Shown here: one piece after another, positions 39,208-46,436 of the stretch
Numbering within the stretch: position 1 is the stretch's first letter
Layout: the number at the start of each line of letters is the position of its first letter
Source of the DNA: a virus
Direction: 5' to 3' (one strand)
Virus record (IMG/VR): IMGVR_UViG_3300005663_000071
Location: 1 to 47,850 of that record
Length of the DNA stretch: 47,850 nt
Position numbers and translations under genes: made by a program
Notes under the pieces: model-generated
Databases searched by the model: none
What the model saw: only the letters and a program-made list of their open reading frames with translations
What the model was told of the DNA's origin: nothing

Positions 39208-39644
39208 CCCCCAAACAAAAAGCATCGGCAGCGTTTTCAAGATACATAAGACTTCGCGACGCATTAGAGTACTGCCAGATACACATGATCGAGACTCGGC
39301 AATTTGCAAGGCCAGAGGACATAATCGGCGTATGTTGCACCTGTGGGACTGTCAAGCGGTGGATCAAGATGGACGCGGGGCATTTTAAGCCCAGGGGGAT
39401 CGGTGGCGGATCAGGGACATACTTCGACGAGAGAAACGTACATTTACAATGTAAGCGATGTAACGGCTTCGAGGGCGGGCGTGTTCAGGACTATGAGGAA
39501 TTCATAATTGAGAAATACGGACAGGGTGTACTCGAAGAATTGAACATAAAACATCACATCCCCGGACGAATGGGGGATGTGGAATATCAAATACTCGAAC
39601 AGCATTACAAAGAAGAATATAAGAAACTTTTGAAAGGGATATAA
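39204..39644 (+). CDS. ninG: NinG (Rap)-like recombination endonuclease
   Basis: 146 residues from the ATG at 39204 (GGAG 9 bases upstream; overlaps the previous stop as ATGA). Family features: helical start, CCTCGTVKRW zinc pair, DAGHFKPRGIGGGSGTYFDE, NVHLQCKRCNGFEGG, YEEFIIEKYG. In lambda, Rap/NinG resolves branched recombination intermediates. Completes the recombination gene set of this region. Confidence 0.88.
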   Translation: MTPKQKASAAFSRYIRLRDALEYCQIHMIETRQFARPEDIIGVCCTCGTVKRWIKMDAGHFKPRGIGGGSGTYFDERNVHLQCKRCNGFEGGRVQDYEEFIIEKYGQGVLEELNIKHHIPGRMGDVEYQILEQHYKEEYKKLLKGI

Positions 39645-39646
39645 TT

Positions 39647-39904
39647 ATGGAAGACAAGCCAAGTAGGATTAGCGAGAGAAAGTGTAATGTTGTGGCGATA
39701 ATGGGATACGATACTTTCCATACAACAGAAACAGTTGGCCGTATTGAGTTTTATACAAAAGGCTGTGTTAGTATCCAAGTGAATCCTTTTTTCATGCGGT
39801 CAAGTCTGGGCAATACGATTGAACTGTCCGAGAAAACAGCAAGGGCGTTTGCTAACGAGATATTGCGTCGATGTGATATGGTCAAAAAAGCTAAGGCAAA
39901 ATAA
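39647..39904 (+). CDS. Hypothetical protein (85 aa)
   Basis: Beta-rich start (CNVVAIMGYDTFHTTETVGR) and a C-terminal helix (LSEKTARAFANEILRRCDMV) with basic tail KKAKAK. The start lies 3 bases after the ninG stop. No family recognised. Confidence 0.55.
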   Translation: MEDKPSRISERKCNVVAIMGYDTFHTTETVGRIEFYTKGCVSIQVNPFFMRSSLGNTIELSEKTARAFANEILRRCDMVKKAKAK

Positions 39905-39924
39905 AGATATAGGAGAATAGACAA

Positions 39925-40092
39925 ATGAGACGCCCCAAACTAAGCCTAAAAAATCTAAGCTGGCCTGTCGTATGGATAGTGATAGGGCTACTAATGTTTT
40001 GGGCGTCGTTGATAAGCGGTTGTGTGACTGTATATGACCAGACGAATGTATTTGTAATTGAGCCGGTAGTTGAATTGGAGATAGAAAAATGA
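39925..40092 (+). CDS. Small membrane or lipoprotein-like protein (55 aa)
   Basis: The ATG at 39925 follows AGGAG. Basic start, hydrophobic helix VVWIVIGLLMFWASLISGC (ends in a lipobox-like ISGC), then an acidic tail. Could be lipidated at that Cys or span the membrane once. Overlaps the next gene by ATGA. Spanin-like proteins can look like this, but it lies far from the lysis candidates. Confidence 0.55.
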   Translation: MRRPKLSLKNLSWPVVWIVIGLLMFWASLISGCVTVYDQTNVFVIEPVVELEIEK

Positions 40093-40310
40093 AAGTATGG
40101 ATAAGTAGAGATAAGGGGCTTACGGGTTGTATCGAGATTTACATAGAAGAACCTGAGATCGGAGATATGGGGTATTACGGCCCCAAAAAACGCAAAGATG
40201 GTCATAGTTCTGGCAGGTATGAGCCCGACGTATTCCAAGCCCTTTTCGGCTCCACACCCCGCAAGGGAACATGCAAACAATACAACCTTACGCTGGAGGA
40301 ATTGAAATGA
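40089..40310 (+). CDS. Hypothetical protein (73 aa)
   Basis: Starts MKVWISRDKGLTGCIEIYIE and has EVGDMGYYGPKK-like and FGSTPRKGTCKQYNL segments typical of a small uncharacterised phage protein family. Coupled to both neighbours by ATGA overlaps. Confidence 0.55.
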   Translation: MKVWISRDKGLTGCIEIYIEEPEIGDMGYYGPKKRKDGHSSGRYEPDVFQALFGSTPRKGTCKQYNLTLEELK

Positions 40311-40870
40311 AATACTTCGAGCGCAACCACGACTACCTGCTTGAATTAGCAGAGGACGAAACGATTCAGGTCCCGATAACCCAATACGCTGGCAATGATT
40401 TTATCAGCTTGGGGATGGGAACTATAACAATCCGCAAGCATTACGCATGGGATGGTTCAAGCATACCGTTCAAACGCCTTGCTCAACGCCTGACATTCGG
40501 GAAATACGACCCTGACAAGTACTGCAAAGAAGCAAGCCTTGTCCACGACGCATTTTATCAGCTAATGCGGTCTAAATTGCTCTCACGCAGCCACAAAGAC
40601 TCCATAGACCGCCTATACGAGAGAATGTGCATAGAGGGGGCTACGAAGATTATCTTTGACGAGAGCCATGCAGCGAGAATAAAAATACTCAAATCAAACC
40701 TAACAAACAAACAAAAAACCCGAAAATTGACATCGCTGACTAAAAAGCAGAACAGACTCCTTAATGGGCTACCCGGTTGGGCTGCACGTCGATACTGGGC
40801 TGTTAAGCATTTCGGAGCGAGAACATTAAAGCCGAGATATTATCCGGAAAAGAAAATACTTGAAACATGA
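40307..40870 (+). CDS. DUF1353-like protein
   Basis: 187 residues from the ATG at 40307 (GGAGG 7 bases upstream). ITIRKHYAWDGSSIPFKRL followed by ASLVHDAFYQLMRSKLL matches the DUF1353 core (WDGAS...P, HDxLY). A basic helical region follows. Some phages place such genes near lysis or tail genes; function unknown. Charged C-terminal half is an extension. Confidence 0.7.
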   Translation: MKYFERNHDYLLELAEDETIQVPITQYAGNDFISLGMGTITIRKHYAWDGSSIPFKRLAQRLTFGKYDPDKYCKEASLVHDAFYQLMRSKLLSRSHKDSIDRLYERMCIEGATKIIFDESHAARIKILKSNLTNKQKTRKLTSLTKKQNRLLNGLPGWAARRYWAVKHFGARTLKPRYYPEKKILET

Positions 40871-40884
40871 AAGGAACGTGAGAT

Positions 40885-41202
40885 ATGAGTAATAGAATAA
40901 AAGTAAAACCAGAAGGTCGTGAGGGCGTTTACACCTGTGAGAAAAAGGATATTATCGAATGGCTTGAGCAGGGCGATTTGGATATGATACATAACTATAT
41001 CCCCGGGCCTATAATGCTTGGTGCTGACTGGGCGAAATCGCAAGTCATTGAGGCGATAAACAAATCCCAACGAATAGGAATCCTGACAGGAAGTGCGTTG
41101 GCGGGAAATATGCGACACAGCCTATCGGTCATAGTGGGCAATGAACTGAAAATGTTTGACATCGGCGAAATAACCAGCGATGACTTGGAAATAGGAGAAT
41201 AA
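40885..41202 (+). CDS. Hypothetical protein (105 aa)
   Basis: No family recognised. Alternating polar and aliphatic segments (KDIIEWLEQGDLDMIHNYI, then HSLSVIVGNELKMFDIGEI). Ribosome site AAAGGAACG upstream. Part of a run of small early genes with 4-base gaps or overlaps. Confidence 0.5.
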   Translation: MSNRIKVKPEGREGVYTCEKKDIIEWLEQGDLDMIHNYIPGPIMLGADWAKSQVIEAINKSQRIGILTGSALAGNMRHSLSVIVGNELKMFDIGEITSDDLEIGE

Positions 41203-41206
41203 CCCC

Positions 41207-41587
41207 ATGAAAGAACTAAGCGACGACCAATTAGCAGTAGCGATACCGACAGCGTTCCCGGAGTTGTTCCCGGATGCGTGGAAGCATGACTGGAATGACG
41301 ATCACGGAAACAGTGGCACAAAATGTCTCGACTGTGGTATGAAATGGTATGCTTACGCCATTAACCCGCACAAGAATAGACAGTGCCCAAAGCCCACCCC
41401 TATCGTGATAGACTGGAATACCGCCCATAGGGTGGTGCGGGAATGTGATTCGTTAAAGGTTAGAGAGCAACTAATGACAATGTGGCTTGAAGCGGGAGTT
41501 GATGGCAGTTACTGGGAATGGCTTATCTCTATCGCCCTCCCTGCCGACTACCTCAGAGCAGCCCTATTAGCTAAAGGAGCGGAGTAA
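41207..41587 (+). CDS. Hypothetical protein with a zinc-like CxxC site
   Basis: 126 residues: CLDCGMKW near residue 43 and a single later CPKP could bind metal; the C-terminal half is helical (REQLMTMWLEAGVDG, IALPADYLRAALLAKG). The last base overlaps the next gene (TAATG). Function unknown. Confidence 0.5.
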   Translation: MKELSDDQLAVAIPTAFPELFPDAWKHDWNDDHGNSGTKCLDCGMKWYAYAINPHKNRQCPKPTPIVIDWNTAHRVVRECDSLKVREQLMTMWLEAGVDGSYWEWLISIALPADYLRAALLAKGAE

Positions 41588-41808
41588 TGGTACAGTGGGC
41601 CATAATGATACTTGGCGGCCTGTCTATATGGCTGATTGCTCGCAAGAGTAAGTGGGGTTACATACTTGGGCTTGCATCAGAGCCGTTCTGGATAATAACC
41701 GCAATACAACATAAACAGTGGGGCATCTTAGTCTTGTGCGTGTGGTATGCTTACGCTTATGGATTAGGCCTTAAAAATAATTGGCAAGCTAAGGAGGCCG
41801 GGCAATGA
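41587..41808 (+). CDS. Small multi-span membrane protein
   Basis: 73 residues, almost entirely hydrophobic: VQWAIMILGGLSIWLIA, GYILGLASEPFWIITAI and WGILVLCVWYAYAYGLGL, giving two or three spans. The GYILGLASEPFW motif recurs in many phages and resembles part of the PnuC-type fold. Function unknown. Confidence 0.6.
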   Translation: MVQWAIMILGGLSIWLIARKSKWGYILGLASEPFWIITAIQHKQWGILVLCVWYAYAYGLGLKNNWQAKEAGQ

Positions 41809-41975
41809 AGCGACGACACTGCAAGTATTCAGCCAAGATCGACGGAGAATGGCTATGTGTCCACGAAGATGTATTGGCCGGTGACGTATCGCCATTATGC
41901 CAGCTATGTATTATCTGTGAGGGTCGCCTCTACATAAGGCTCTGGGAGTGCTTGAAGAAAGTGGGGCGAAGATGA
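41805..41975 (+). CDS. Cys-rich small protein (56 aa)
   Basis: The ATG at 41805 overlaps the previous stop (ATGA), and AAGGAGG lies 9 bases before. Six cysteines in CKYS, CVHE, CQLCIIC and WECL, a likely zinc-binding fold. Overlaps the next gene by 4 bases. Confidence 0.55.
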   Translation: MKRRHCKYSAKIDGEWLCVHEDVLAGDVSPLCQLCIICEGRLYIRLWECLKKVGRR

Positions 41976-42133
41976 GTAGTATGGGAGACACACCGTTATT
42001 TGTCAGGACTAAGTGGAAATGCGTTAATTGTGAGCATGAAGTCGAAATAGTCAATGCTGACTGCTTGGATATGGGCATTGCTGAATGTGAAAAATGCGGA
42101 ATAAAGGGATTAAGAAAGGTAGAGCTGAAATGA
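41972..42133 (+). CDS. Small zinc-ribbon protein (53 aa)
   Basis: Start taken at the ATG at 41972 (overlap ATGA). CVNCEHEVEIVNADC and CEKCG give the CxxC...CxxC ribbon. Common small phage type; function unknown. Confidence 0.6.
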   Translation: MSSMGDTPLFVRTKWKCVNCEHEVEIVNADCLDMGIAECEKCGIKGLRKVELK

Positions 42134-42441
42134 GTACAGAAAACCGAACGCAAGAAATAAAATCAATTCTGCTGTGGCTTAGCCGGTCGATGAAAAAGTG
42201 TCGTGGCAGTGACCTTGAATGCTTGATTAGATTCTGTGATGACCCAATCAGCCCATGGATAGCCATAACGCCAGAGACGATGCCGAAAGAAACAGGCGAT
42301 TATTGGGTTATACGCGAGGGAGTCGCAAGGCCTGAAATTAGGACTTTTGAAAAATCGAATCACTTATGGATAGCGGTTTTTCCGACAGACCCTAAAATCA
42401 CCCACTACATGCCAATACCACCGCTACCAGAAAAGAAATAG
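42130..42441 (+). CDS. DUF551-like protein, copy 1
   Basis: 103 residues. The C-terminal half has SPWIAITPETMPKETGDYWV and ends THYMPIPPLP, the DUF551 layout (WI..tP..P...G.Y.V, H.mp.P). A second, diverged copy is at 44492-44830 and shares SPWI-VTPETMP. N-terminal half is helical and Cys-containing. Start at 42130 overlaps the previous stop by ATGA. Confidence 0.7.
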   Translation: MSTENRTQEIKSILLWLSRSMKKCRGSDLECLIRFCDDPISPWIAITPETMPKETGDYWVIREGVARPEIRTFEKSNHLWIAVFPTDPKITHYMPIPPLPEKK

Positions 42442-42447
42442 AATATT

Positions 42448-42651
42448 ATGCTTGACGTAAATCTACTAACAGCAAGAGAAACGGCGGAGGCAATGAACAT
42501 ATCGCGCAGGACGTTTGAACGCTGGCGATCTAAAGGTATCGGGCCGGTAGGCAGGGTGATCGGGAAGAAAACATGGTGGACGCGAAGCGATGTATTGGCT
42601 TGGGAAGAAAACCTGGCTAAAGAGAATCAACTGAATCCAGCTTTGAGGTGA
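42448..42651 (+). CDS. Small HTH protein, excisionase-like
   Basis: 67 residues: LLTARETAEAMNISRRTFER then WRSKGIGPVGRVIGKKTWWT and a recognition of the MerR/HTH_17 class. Small phage regulators of this type act as excisionases or repressors. It is 800 bases from the convergent integrase gene, so a role in excision is plausible but unproven. Confidence 0.7.
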   Translation: MLDVNLLTARETAEAMNISRRTFERWRSKGIGPVGRVIGKKTWWTRSDVLAWEENLAKENQLNPALR

Positions 42652-42654
42652 ACA

Positions 42655-43485
42655 GTGAATATCGGCCTTATGAACATTGAACCAAAGATACAGAACACCG
42701 CTTATATGCAAATTTCGTATCATCACAAGCTGAAAGGCGATACCGTCGAATGGTACGACCCAGCCAGTCAATACGATACGATCTATTGTTCAAGTCTGTT
42801 TCGGTTTACTGACAAGTCAGACGTGCCCACGCAAGCCCTGTGCGGCGGCACTGGCTTTGATCTCACAACTAAGCTACCGTTTGACTGCGAATTAGATTAC
42901 AGCATCTACCCAGAGTGTGACCGGTCTTTTGTGTGGTTCAGTAGAGGTTGTATACGAAACTGTGCTTTTTGCGTTGTCAGAGAAAAAGAGGGTGTTATAA
43001 AATCTGTTGATCCAAAAAATCTCAATCCCACCGGAAGCCATGTCGTTGTAATGGATAATAACTTTTTTGCAAACTCTAATTGGAAAAAGGCTTTATGGCA
43101 ATTATGGGAATGGGGGCAGCCAGTAGACTTTCAGGGCGTAGACGTGCGATTGTTGACCCATGAAATGTGTCAATTCCTTAAAGTTACGAGACGTTATAAA
43201 CAAATCAAGATTGCATGGGACGACCCACGCCAAAACCTTACAGGTGCGATCAGGGAATTATTGCGATATATAGCACCAAGTAATGTCATGTGTTACGTTT
43301 TAATCGGCCATAACTCGACCCTTGAGCAAGATATTTACCGTATAAAAAAGTTGCGCGAATTAAAAGTATCGCCTTATGTAATGTGCATGAATCGCCAAGA
43401 TAAGCACCAGAAGAAGTTTCAAAGATGGGTCAACGGTTTCGCTTTCAGGAATGTAAAATGGACAGCTTTTACAGCCCCCCAATAA
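42655..43485 (+). CDS. Phage radical SAM protein
   Basis: 276 residues, GTG start after GAGGTG. Iron-sulfur motif SRGCIRNCAFCVV (CxxxCxxC) near residue 97. The N-terminal segment (LMKIS-like YMQISYHHKLKGD, then YDTIYCSSLF) matches a recurrent phage radical SAM type. C-terminal region lacks a recognisable second cluster site. It probably performs radical chemistry on an unknown substrate, perhaps a nucleotide or tRNA. Overlaps the integrase gene end by 17 bases, converging. Confidence 0.8.
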   Translation: MNIGLMNIEPKIQNTAYMQISYHHKLKGDTVEWYDPASQYDTIYCSSLFRFTDKSDVPTQALCGGTGFDLTTKLPFDCELDYSIYPECDRSFVWFSRGCIRNCAFCVVREKEGVIKSVDPKNLNPTGSHVVVMDNNFFANSNWKKALWQLWEWGQPVDFQGVDVRLLTHEMCQFLKVTRRYKQIKIAWDDPRQNLTGAIRELLRYIAPSNVMCYVLIGHNSTLEQDIYRIKKLRELKVSPYVMCMNRQDKHQKKFQRWVNGFAFRNVKWTAFTAPQ

Positions 43486-44491
43486 CCTCATCAAGTTTAG
43501 AAACAACCCGATCTTCCGTTTCAATATTGACACCGATATACCTTTTGGTGGTCTTGAAGTTCTTATGTCCAAGATGTTCTTGAAGTACCGCAGAAGATTC
43601 CCCTTTATCAGCCAGCAATGACACCGACAGATTTCGCAGATAGTGAAAGTGGAATTTTGGTAAGCCTGCCTTTTTCCGGCTTTTTTCCCATTCTTGACGC
43701 ACTTTACCATCCCAAACATTGCTAAATAGGCGGGTGTTTTTGGGTGGGAGCGTCGAAATGTAATCAATTATCTTTTGTAAGGCTTTGTCACCGAGTCTTT
43801 TAGTGATTATTTCTCTGGTTTTGACTTCGTAGAGATAGACAATCCCAGTTTCAAGATCAATACGGCAGTCAGCATCGGGCAGCAGCTTGATACTCTCAAT
43901 AGCAGATCGCCGCACTCCGAGAGCAAGGGCAAGCACCATACGCGCGTAGAGCGAGGGGCAGGACTTTGCGTAGTTGAATAGGCTGATAAGCTGATCGGTG
44001 GTCGGTGGGATGAAAGGCCGCTTGATAGTTTTGAGCATTGTCCAAGTGATACTTTGGTTGTTGTAGTGATTCTTCACCAGCCAATTATGAAAAGCACGAA
44101 GATTCTCAAGGTCTTTGTTGACAGACCTATTGCCAACAGCTTTCTTGCGGATCCTGATATAAGACTCTATGTGCTGTTGGCAGAGTTGTTCTGTGTTCCC
44201 GATAGTCATAGCCTTATCGAATTGTGCAAAGGTGTTCTCGATTTGGAACCGCGTAGCGGCGGCGATGTCCTGAGCCTCTTTTGCAAGAAAGTATAAGTGG
44301 ATAGCATCAGCCCAACGCAAGCCGGTGACGCCTTGCCAGTTCTCGTAATTGAGTGTGTACGACATGAAGCACTTCCAGAGATTCGCTTCGCGTTTGCTGG
44401 GGAATGCTTTCGCGATTCGCTTGCCATGCATCCAATACTCACCATACCAGCGTTTCCGTCGCTCTCTGTACCATATACGAATTTTCTTCAT
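43469..44491 (-). CDS. int: Tyrosine integrase
   Basis: 340 residues. N-terminal arm-binding-like region (ARM-type: WYRERRKRWYGEYWMHGKR), core-binding domain with RFQIENTFAQFDKAM, and catalytic domain: GVRRSAIESI (Arg I), a beta-strand Lys in the VKTREIITKR region, HFHYLRNLSV (H-x-x-R) and HLGHKNFKTTKRYIG with the nucleophile Tyr. It should recombine the attP at about 45400 with a host tRNA-Thr gene. The nearest upstream promoter is 45258-45286. Confidence 0.92.
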   Translation of the reverse strand: MKKIRIWYRERRKRWYGEYWMHGKRIAKAFPSKREANLWKCFMSYTLNYENWQGVTGLRWADAIHLYFLAKEAQDIAAATRFQIENTFAQFDKAMTIGNTEQLCQQHIESYIRIRKKAVGNRSVNKDLENLRAFHNWLVKNHYNNQSITWTMLKTIKRPFIPPTTDQLISLFNYAKSCPSLYARMVLALALGVRRSAIESIKLLPDADCRIDLETGIVYLYEVKTREIITKRLGDKALQKIIDYISTLPPKNTRLFSNVWDGKVRQEWEKSRKKAGLPKFHFHYLRNLSVSLLADKGESSAVLQEHLGHKNFKTTKRYIGVNIETEDRVVSKLDEVIGGL

Positions 44492-44830
44492 TTATTCTGT
44501 GGCTTTTGGTAGTTCTATGGGCTGCCAGTGGGTGACTTCAAACAACCAAACGCCTGTCACGGGATTCACCCAGTAATTATTCCCGTTGTATTTACCGACA
44601 GCAAAGTCTAATGTGCATTGGTTAAATACTAAATATTTTCCGTTCACTTCCGGCATTGTCTCTGGCGTTACGCTTATCCACGGACTCGGACAGGCTTCAG
44701 TACCAGCCATAAATGCTTTCTCGCAACCTTTTCTTAGATCCCTCGCAATCGGGCCTCGCTCCATTCCTGACGGCAACGGATATTCTTTATTAAACCATAA
44801 CCCAAACGCCTGTTTCAGTTCTTCACTCAT
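44492..44830 (-). CDS. DUF551-like protein, copy 2
   Basis: 112 residues with SPWISVTPETMPEVNGKYLV and GVWLFEVTHWQPIELPK, the DUF551 signature. Its stop abuts the integrase start, so the two are co-transcribed. Similar to copy 1 at 42130-42441, mostly in the conserved SPWI-VTPETMP. N-terminal half is helical (EELKQAFGLWFNKEYP). Confidence 0.75.
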   Translation of the reverse strand: MSEELKQAFGLWFNKEYPLPSGMERGPIARDLRKGCEKAFMAGTEACPSPWISVTPETMPEVNGKYLVFNQCTLDFAVGKYNGNNYWVNPVTGVWLFEVTHWQPIELPKATE

Positions 44831-44857
44831 AATCCTATCCTTTCAGCCCGGAGGCGG

Positions 44858-45139
44858 TTAGTTAAATTCGTGTTCTTCGCCCTCGCAGATTTCTCCATAC
44901 AGGTCCAGCTTTACAATTTCTAAGGCTCCAATAGCTTCGGCATTGTTTATATCGCCAGCGTCTTTATGTATTTTGATTACATTGGTGACTCTATCTACCA
45001 ATGCTTGTGCCCCGACGCTCTGGTTGCGATCCAAAAGTTCCTTGTAATCTGCGATCAATTCCCGGACATCTGGGCAATGACCTTTGTCGCCACCCAGAGC
45101 GTAAGCTATTTCTAATTTATTTAGTTTGTCCGCATCCAT
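44858..45139 (-). CDS. Hypothetical protein, first gene of the integrase operon
   Basis: 93 residues: helical and acidic (KLEIAYALGGDKGHCPDVRE, then LIADYKELLDRNQSVGAQ), ending GEICEGEEHEFN. The ATG has GGAAG 7 bases upstream. It lies between the structured leader and the DUF551-like gene. Unknown function; expected to share the leader-based regulation. Confidence 0.6.
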   Translation of the reverse strand: MDADKLNKLEIAYALGGDKGHCPDVRELIADYKELLDRNQSVGAQALVDRVTNVIKIHKDAGDINNAEAIGALEIVKLDLYGEICEGEEHEFN

Positions 45140-45162
45140 AATACACTTCCTTTCATAAAGAG

Positions 45163-45249
45163 AGACCGACCGAAGCTGCTATGCAGTGCGGGAGCGTTCC
45201 CGGAGTGCCTTCGGCCAGTCTCATGTAAGTTTGTTTGGTACTGCATAGC
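45163..45249 (-). ncRNA. Pseudoknot-capable 5' leader of the integrase operon
   Basis: On the minus strand the 5' end GCTATGCAGT (45249-45240) pairs with ACTGCATAGC (45187-45178), 10 bp. AGACTGGCCGAAG (45221-45209) pairs with CTTCGGTCGGTCT (45175-45163), 13 bp with two wobbles. The order is a-b-a'-b', so the two helices either form an H-type pseudoknot or exclude each other. A third hairpin CGGGA-ACGC-TCCCG lies between b and a'. The structure starts at the predicted transcription start and ends about 23 bases before the ATG at 45139. Confidence 0.7.
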
Positions 45250-45257
45250 ATATATAA

Positions 45258-45286
45258 ATAATACACTATAAAATCAAAAAGTGCAA
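45258..45286 (-). promoter_or_regulatory. Promoter of the integrase operon
   Basis: On the minus strand TTGCAC (45286-45281), 17-bp spacer and TATTAT (45263-45258). Transcription would begin near 45251, at the first base of the structured leader. Confidence 0.75.
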
Positions 45287-45303
45287 CAAAAAAATAAAAA
45301 AAA

Positions 45304-45537
45304 GATACCAGACAGATACCAGTAAACCGGACAGGTAGTGTATGGATTATGTTAAGTGCTGTAATCATAAAGGCTTATAAAAGCCAACGGTCGGAATCGA
45401 ACCGACAACCGCTGGTTTACAAAACCAGAGAGAGGGTATATTTTTTTATCAAAACCGCACTCACAATAAAAATAATGCGACATAGTGCGACAAACCCCGC
45501 CAAACTGCGACACTAAAAAGATACCAAACCGATACCA
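45304..45537. other. attP region with arm-site-like repeats
   Basis: Around the tRNA-derived core are repeats typical of integrase arm sites: GATACCA at 45304-45310, 45315-45321, 45520-45526 and 45531-45537, and TGCGACA at 45476-45482, 45486-45492 and 45506-45512. Having them on both sides of the core points to an unsplit attP. No gene is apparent in 45300-45590; this region together with the leader explains the gap. Confidence 0.6.
45383..45428 (-). other. attP core: 3' half of a tRNA-Thr(UGU) gene
   Basis: On the minus strand: anticodon arm CTGGTTTTGTAAACCAG (45428-45412, anticodon TGT), T arm GTCGG-TTCGATT-CCGAC (45406-45390) and acceptor end CGTTGGC (45389-45383). No 5' half (GCCAACG and D arm) is present upstream. 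The phage copy presumably restores the host tRNA gene after integration. Confidence 0.85.
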
Positions 45538-45538
45538 T

Positions 45539-45567
45539 TTGCTTTTATCGTGTTTGTGATGTATACT
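45539..45567 (+). promoter_or_regulatory. Rightward promoter after attP
   Basis: TTGCTT (45539-45544), 17-bp spacer, TATACT (45562-45567). Drives the small-gene run starting at 45605. The -35 side overlaps the last GATACCA arm-site-like repeat region, so integrase binding could affect transcription. Confidence 0.65.
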
Positions 45568-45604
45568 ATGTTGTAGGAATAATTTTATGTACCGGAGAAA
45601 GAAA

Positions 45605-45880
45605 ATGGCAGTATCAGCAGAAATGCCAAAATATGTGTGCCACAAAGAAGTGTATGCACTGAAAATCAAAAGCATCGACCATGATGACGCTGTTTCTGGT
45701 GGTCCTAATAAGGCAACAATTACACCAGAAGATGAGCGATATGATCCATTTGAGGTTGACGCTGCATACATGGAAAAGCATAAACCGGCTATAGGTGGGT
45801 ACTATGTTGTTTACAAAGACGGATATAAGTCATTCTCCCCAGCAGAAGCATTTGAAGGTGGATATACTTTGGTTGTTTAG
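45605..45880 (+). CDS. Stand-alone relative of the N-terminal domain of the Tad2-like protein
   Basis: 91 residues from the ATG at 45605 (GGAG 8 bases upstream). The C-terminal half HKPAIGGYYVVYKDGYKSFS, then PAEAFEGGYT, matches EGYLVTYQDGYESWSPKDVF in the protein at 1114-1557 but there is no DUF2829 part. Starts the region right of attP. Function unknown; possibly an accessory to, or relic of, an anti-defence gene. Confidence 0.7.
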   Translation: MAVSAEMPKYVCHKEVYALKIKSIDHDDAVSGGPNKATITPEDERYDPFEVDAAYMEKHKPAIGGYYVVYKDGYKSFSPAEAFEGGYTLVV

Positions 45881-45951
45881 GGAGTGGCTTAGGTGGGTTC
45901 GATCCCCATCCCCTGTCTTATGGATTGTATGAACTGAAGGATTGAGCAAGT

Positions 45952-46104
45952 ATGAGTAGAACAAATAGAAGACCCAGAAGAATAAATACTCACCAGTCGA
46001 AACTGAAGTATTGTCCGGGCAAAGCGGTTTGTGATATTTGCGAAAGGCTTACGGAATACAAGAATAAGCGACAGATGCACCCAGTACACGAAGGAAGAAT
46101 ATGA
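45952..46104 (+). CDS. Small basic protein with CxxC (50 aa)
   Basis: The ATG at 45952 opens 50 codons ending at 46104, overlapping the next ATG by 4 bases (ATGA). Very basic start (MSRTNRRPRRINTHQSK), then CPGKAVCDIC as a possible metal site, and HPVHEGRI at the end. Likely nucleic-acid binding. Confidence 0.5.
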   Translation: MSRTNRRPRRINTHQSKLKYCPGKAVCDICERLTEYKNKRQMHPVHEGRI

Positions 46105-46409
46105 GATACCAAACAGTATTTGATATGCAATTTGGAGTAAAGCGTCAGGCCGATTCGTCCATGGTGAATGTGTCGTGCGCCCAAGCTGCTCCGATGTTCC
46201 ATGGTATTCCTATACGTTTTAGTGAGCATTGCGTGGAGCGTAAGCATAAAGTCAAGCGATGGAACAGACTTAACCGTCCATCAAAAGTGAGACACAGGTA
46301 TACAGAAAGGCCATGTGCATACAAACTTGAACCGCCAATGGTTGACCAAACAACAGTGCTATGCCATCCAGATTTCGAGAAACAACTGGAAAAGATGAGG
46401 CTAAACTAA
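46101..46409 (+). CDS. Hypothetical basic protein (102 aa)
   Basis: Basic and His/Cys-containing (HGIPIRFSEHCVERKHKVKR), with an ending EKQLEKMRLN. Contains TTVLCHPDFEKQL, reminiscent of small phage proteins that begin near structural regions. Directly precedes structured RNA copy B. No family recognised. Confidence 0.5.
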   Translation: MRYQTVFDMQFGVKRQADSSMVNVSCAQAAPMFHGIPIRFSEHCVERKHKVKRWNRLNRPSKVRHRYTERPCAYKLEPPMVDQTTVLCHPDFEKQLEKMRLN

Positions 46410-46436
46410 CCCAACCCCCAGAGGTAAAGACATAAG

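Noticed and set aside
45383-45428. Functional tRNA-Thr gene
   Set aside because: Only the 3' half is present; no D arm or 5' acceptor strand precedes it, so it is an attachment core.
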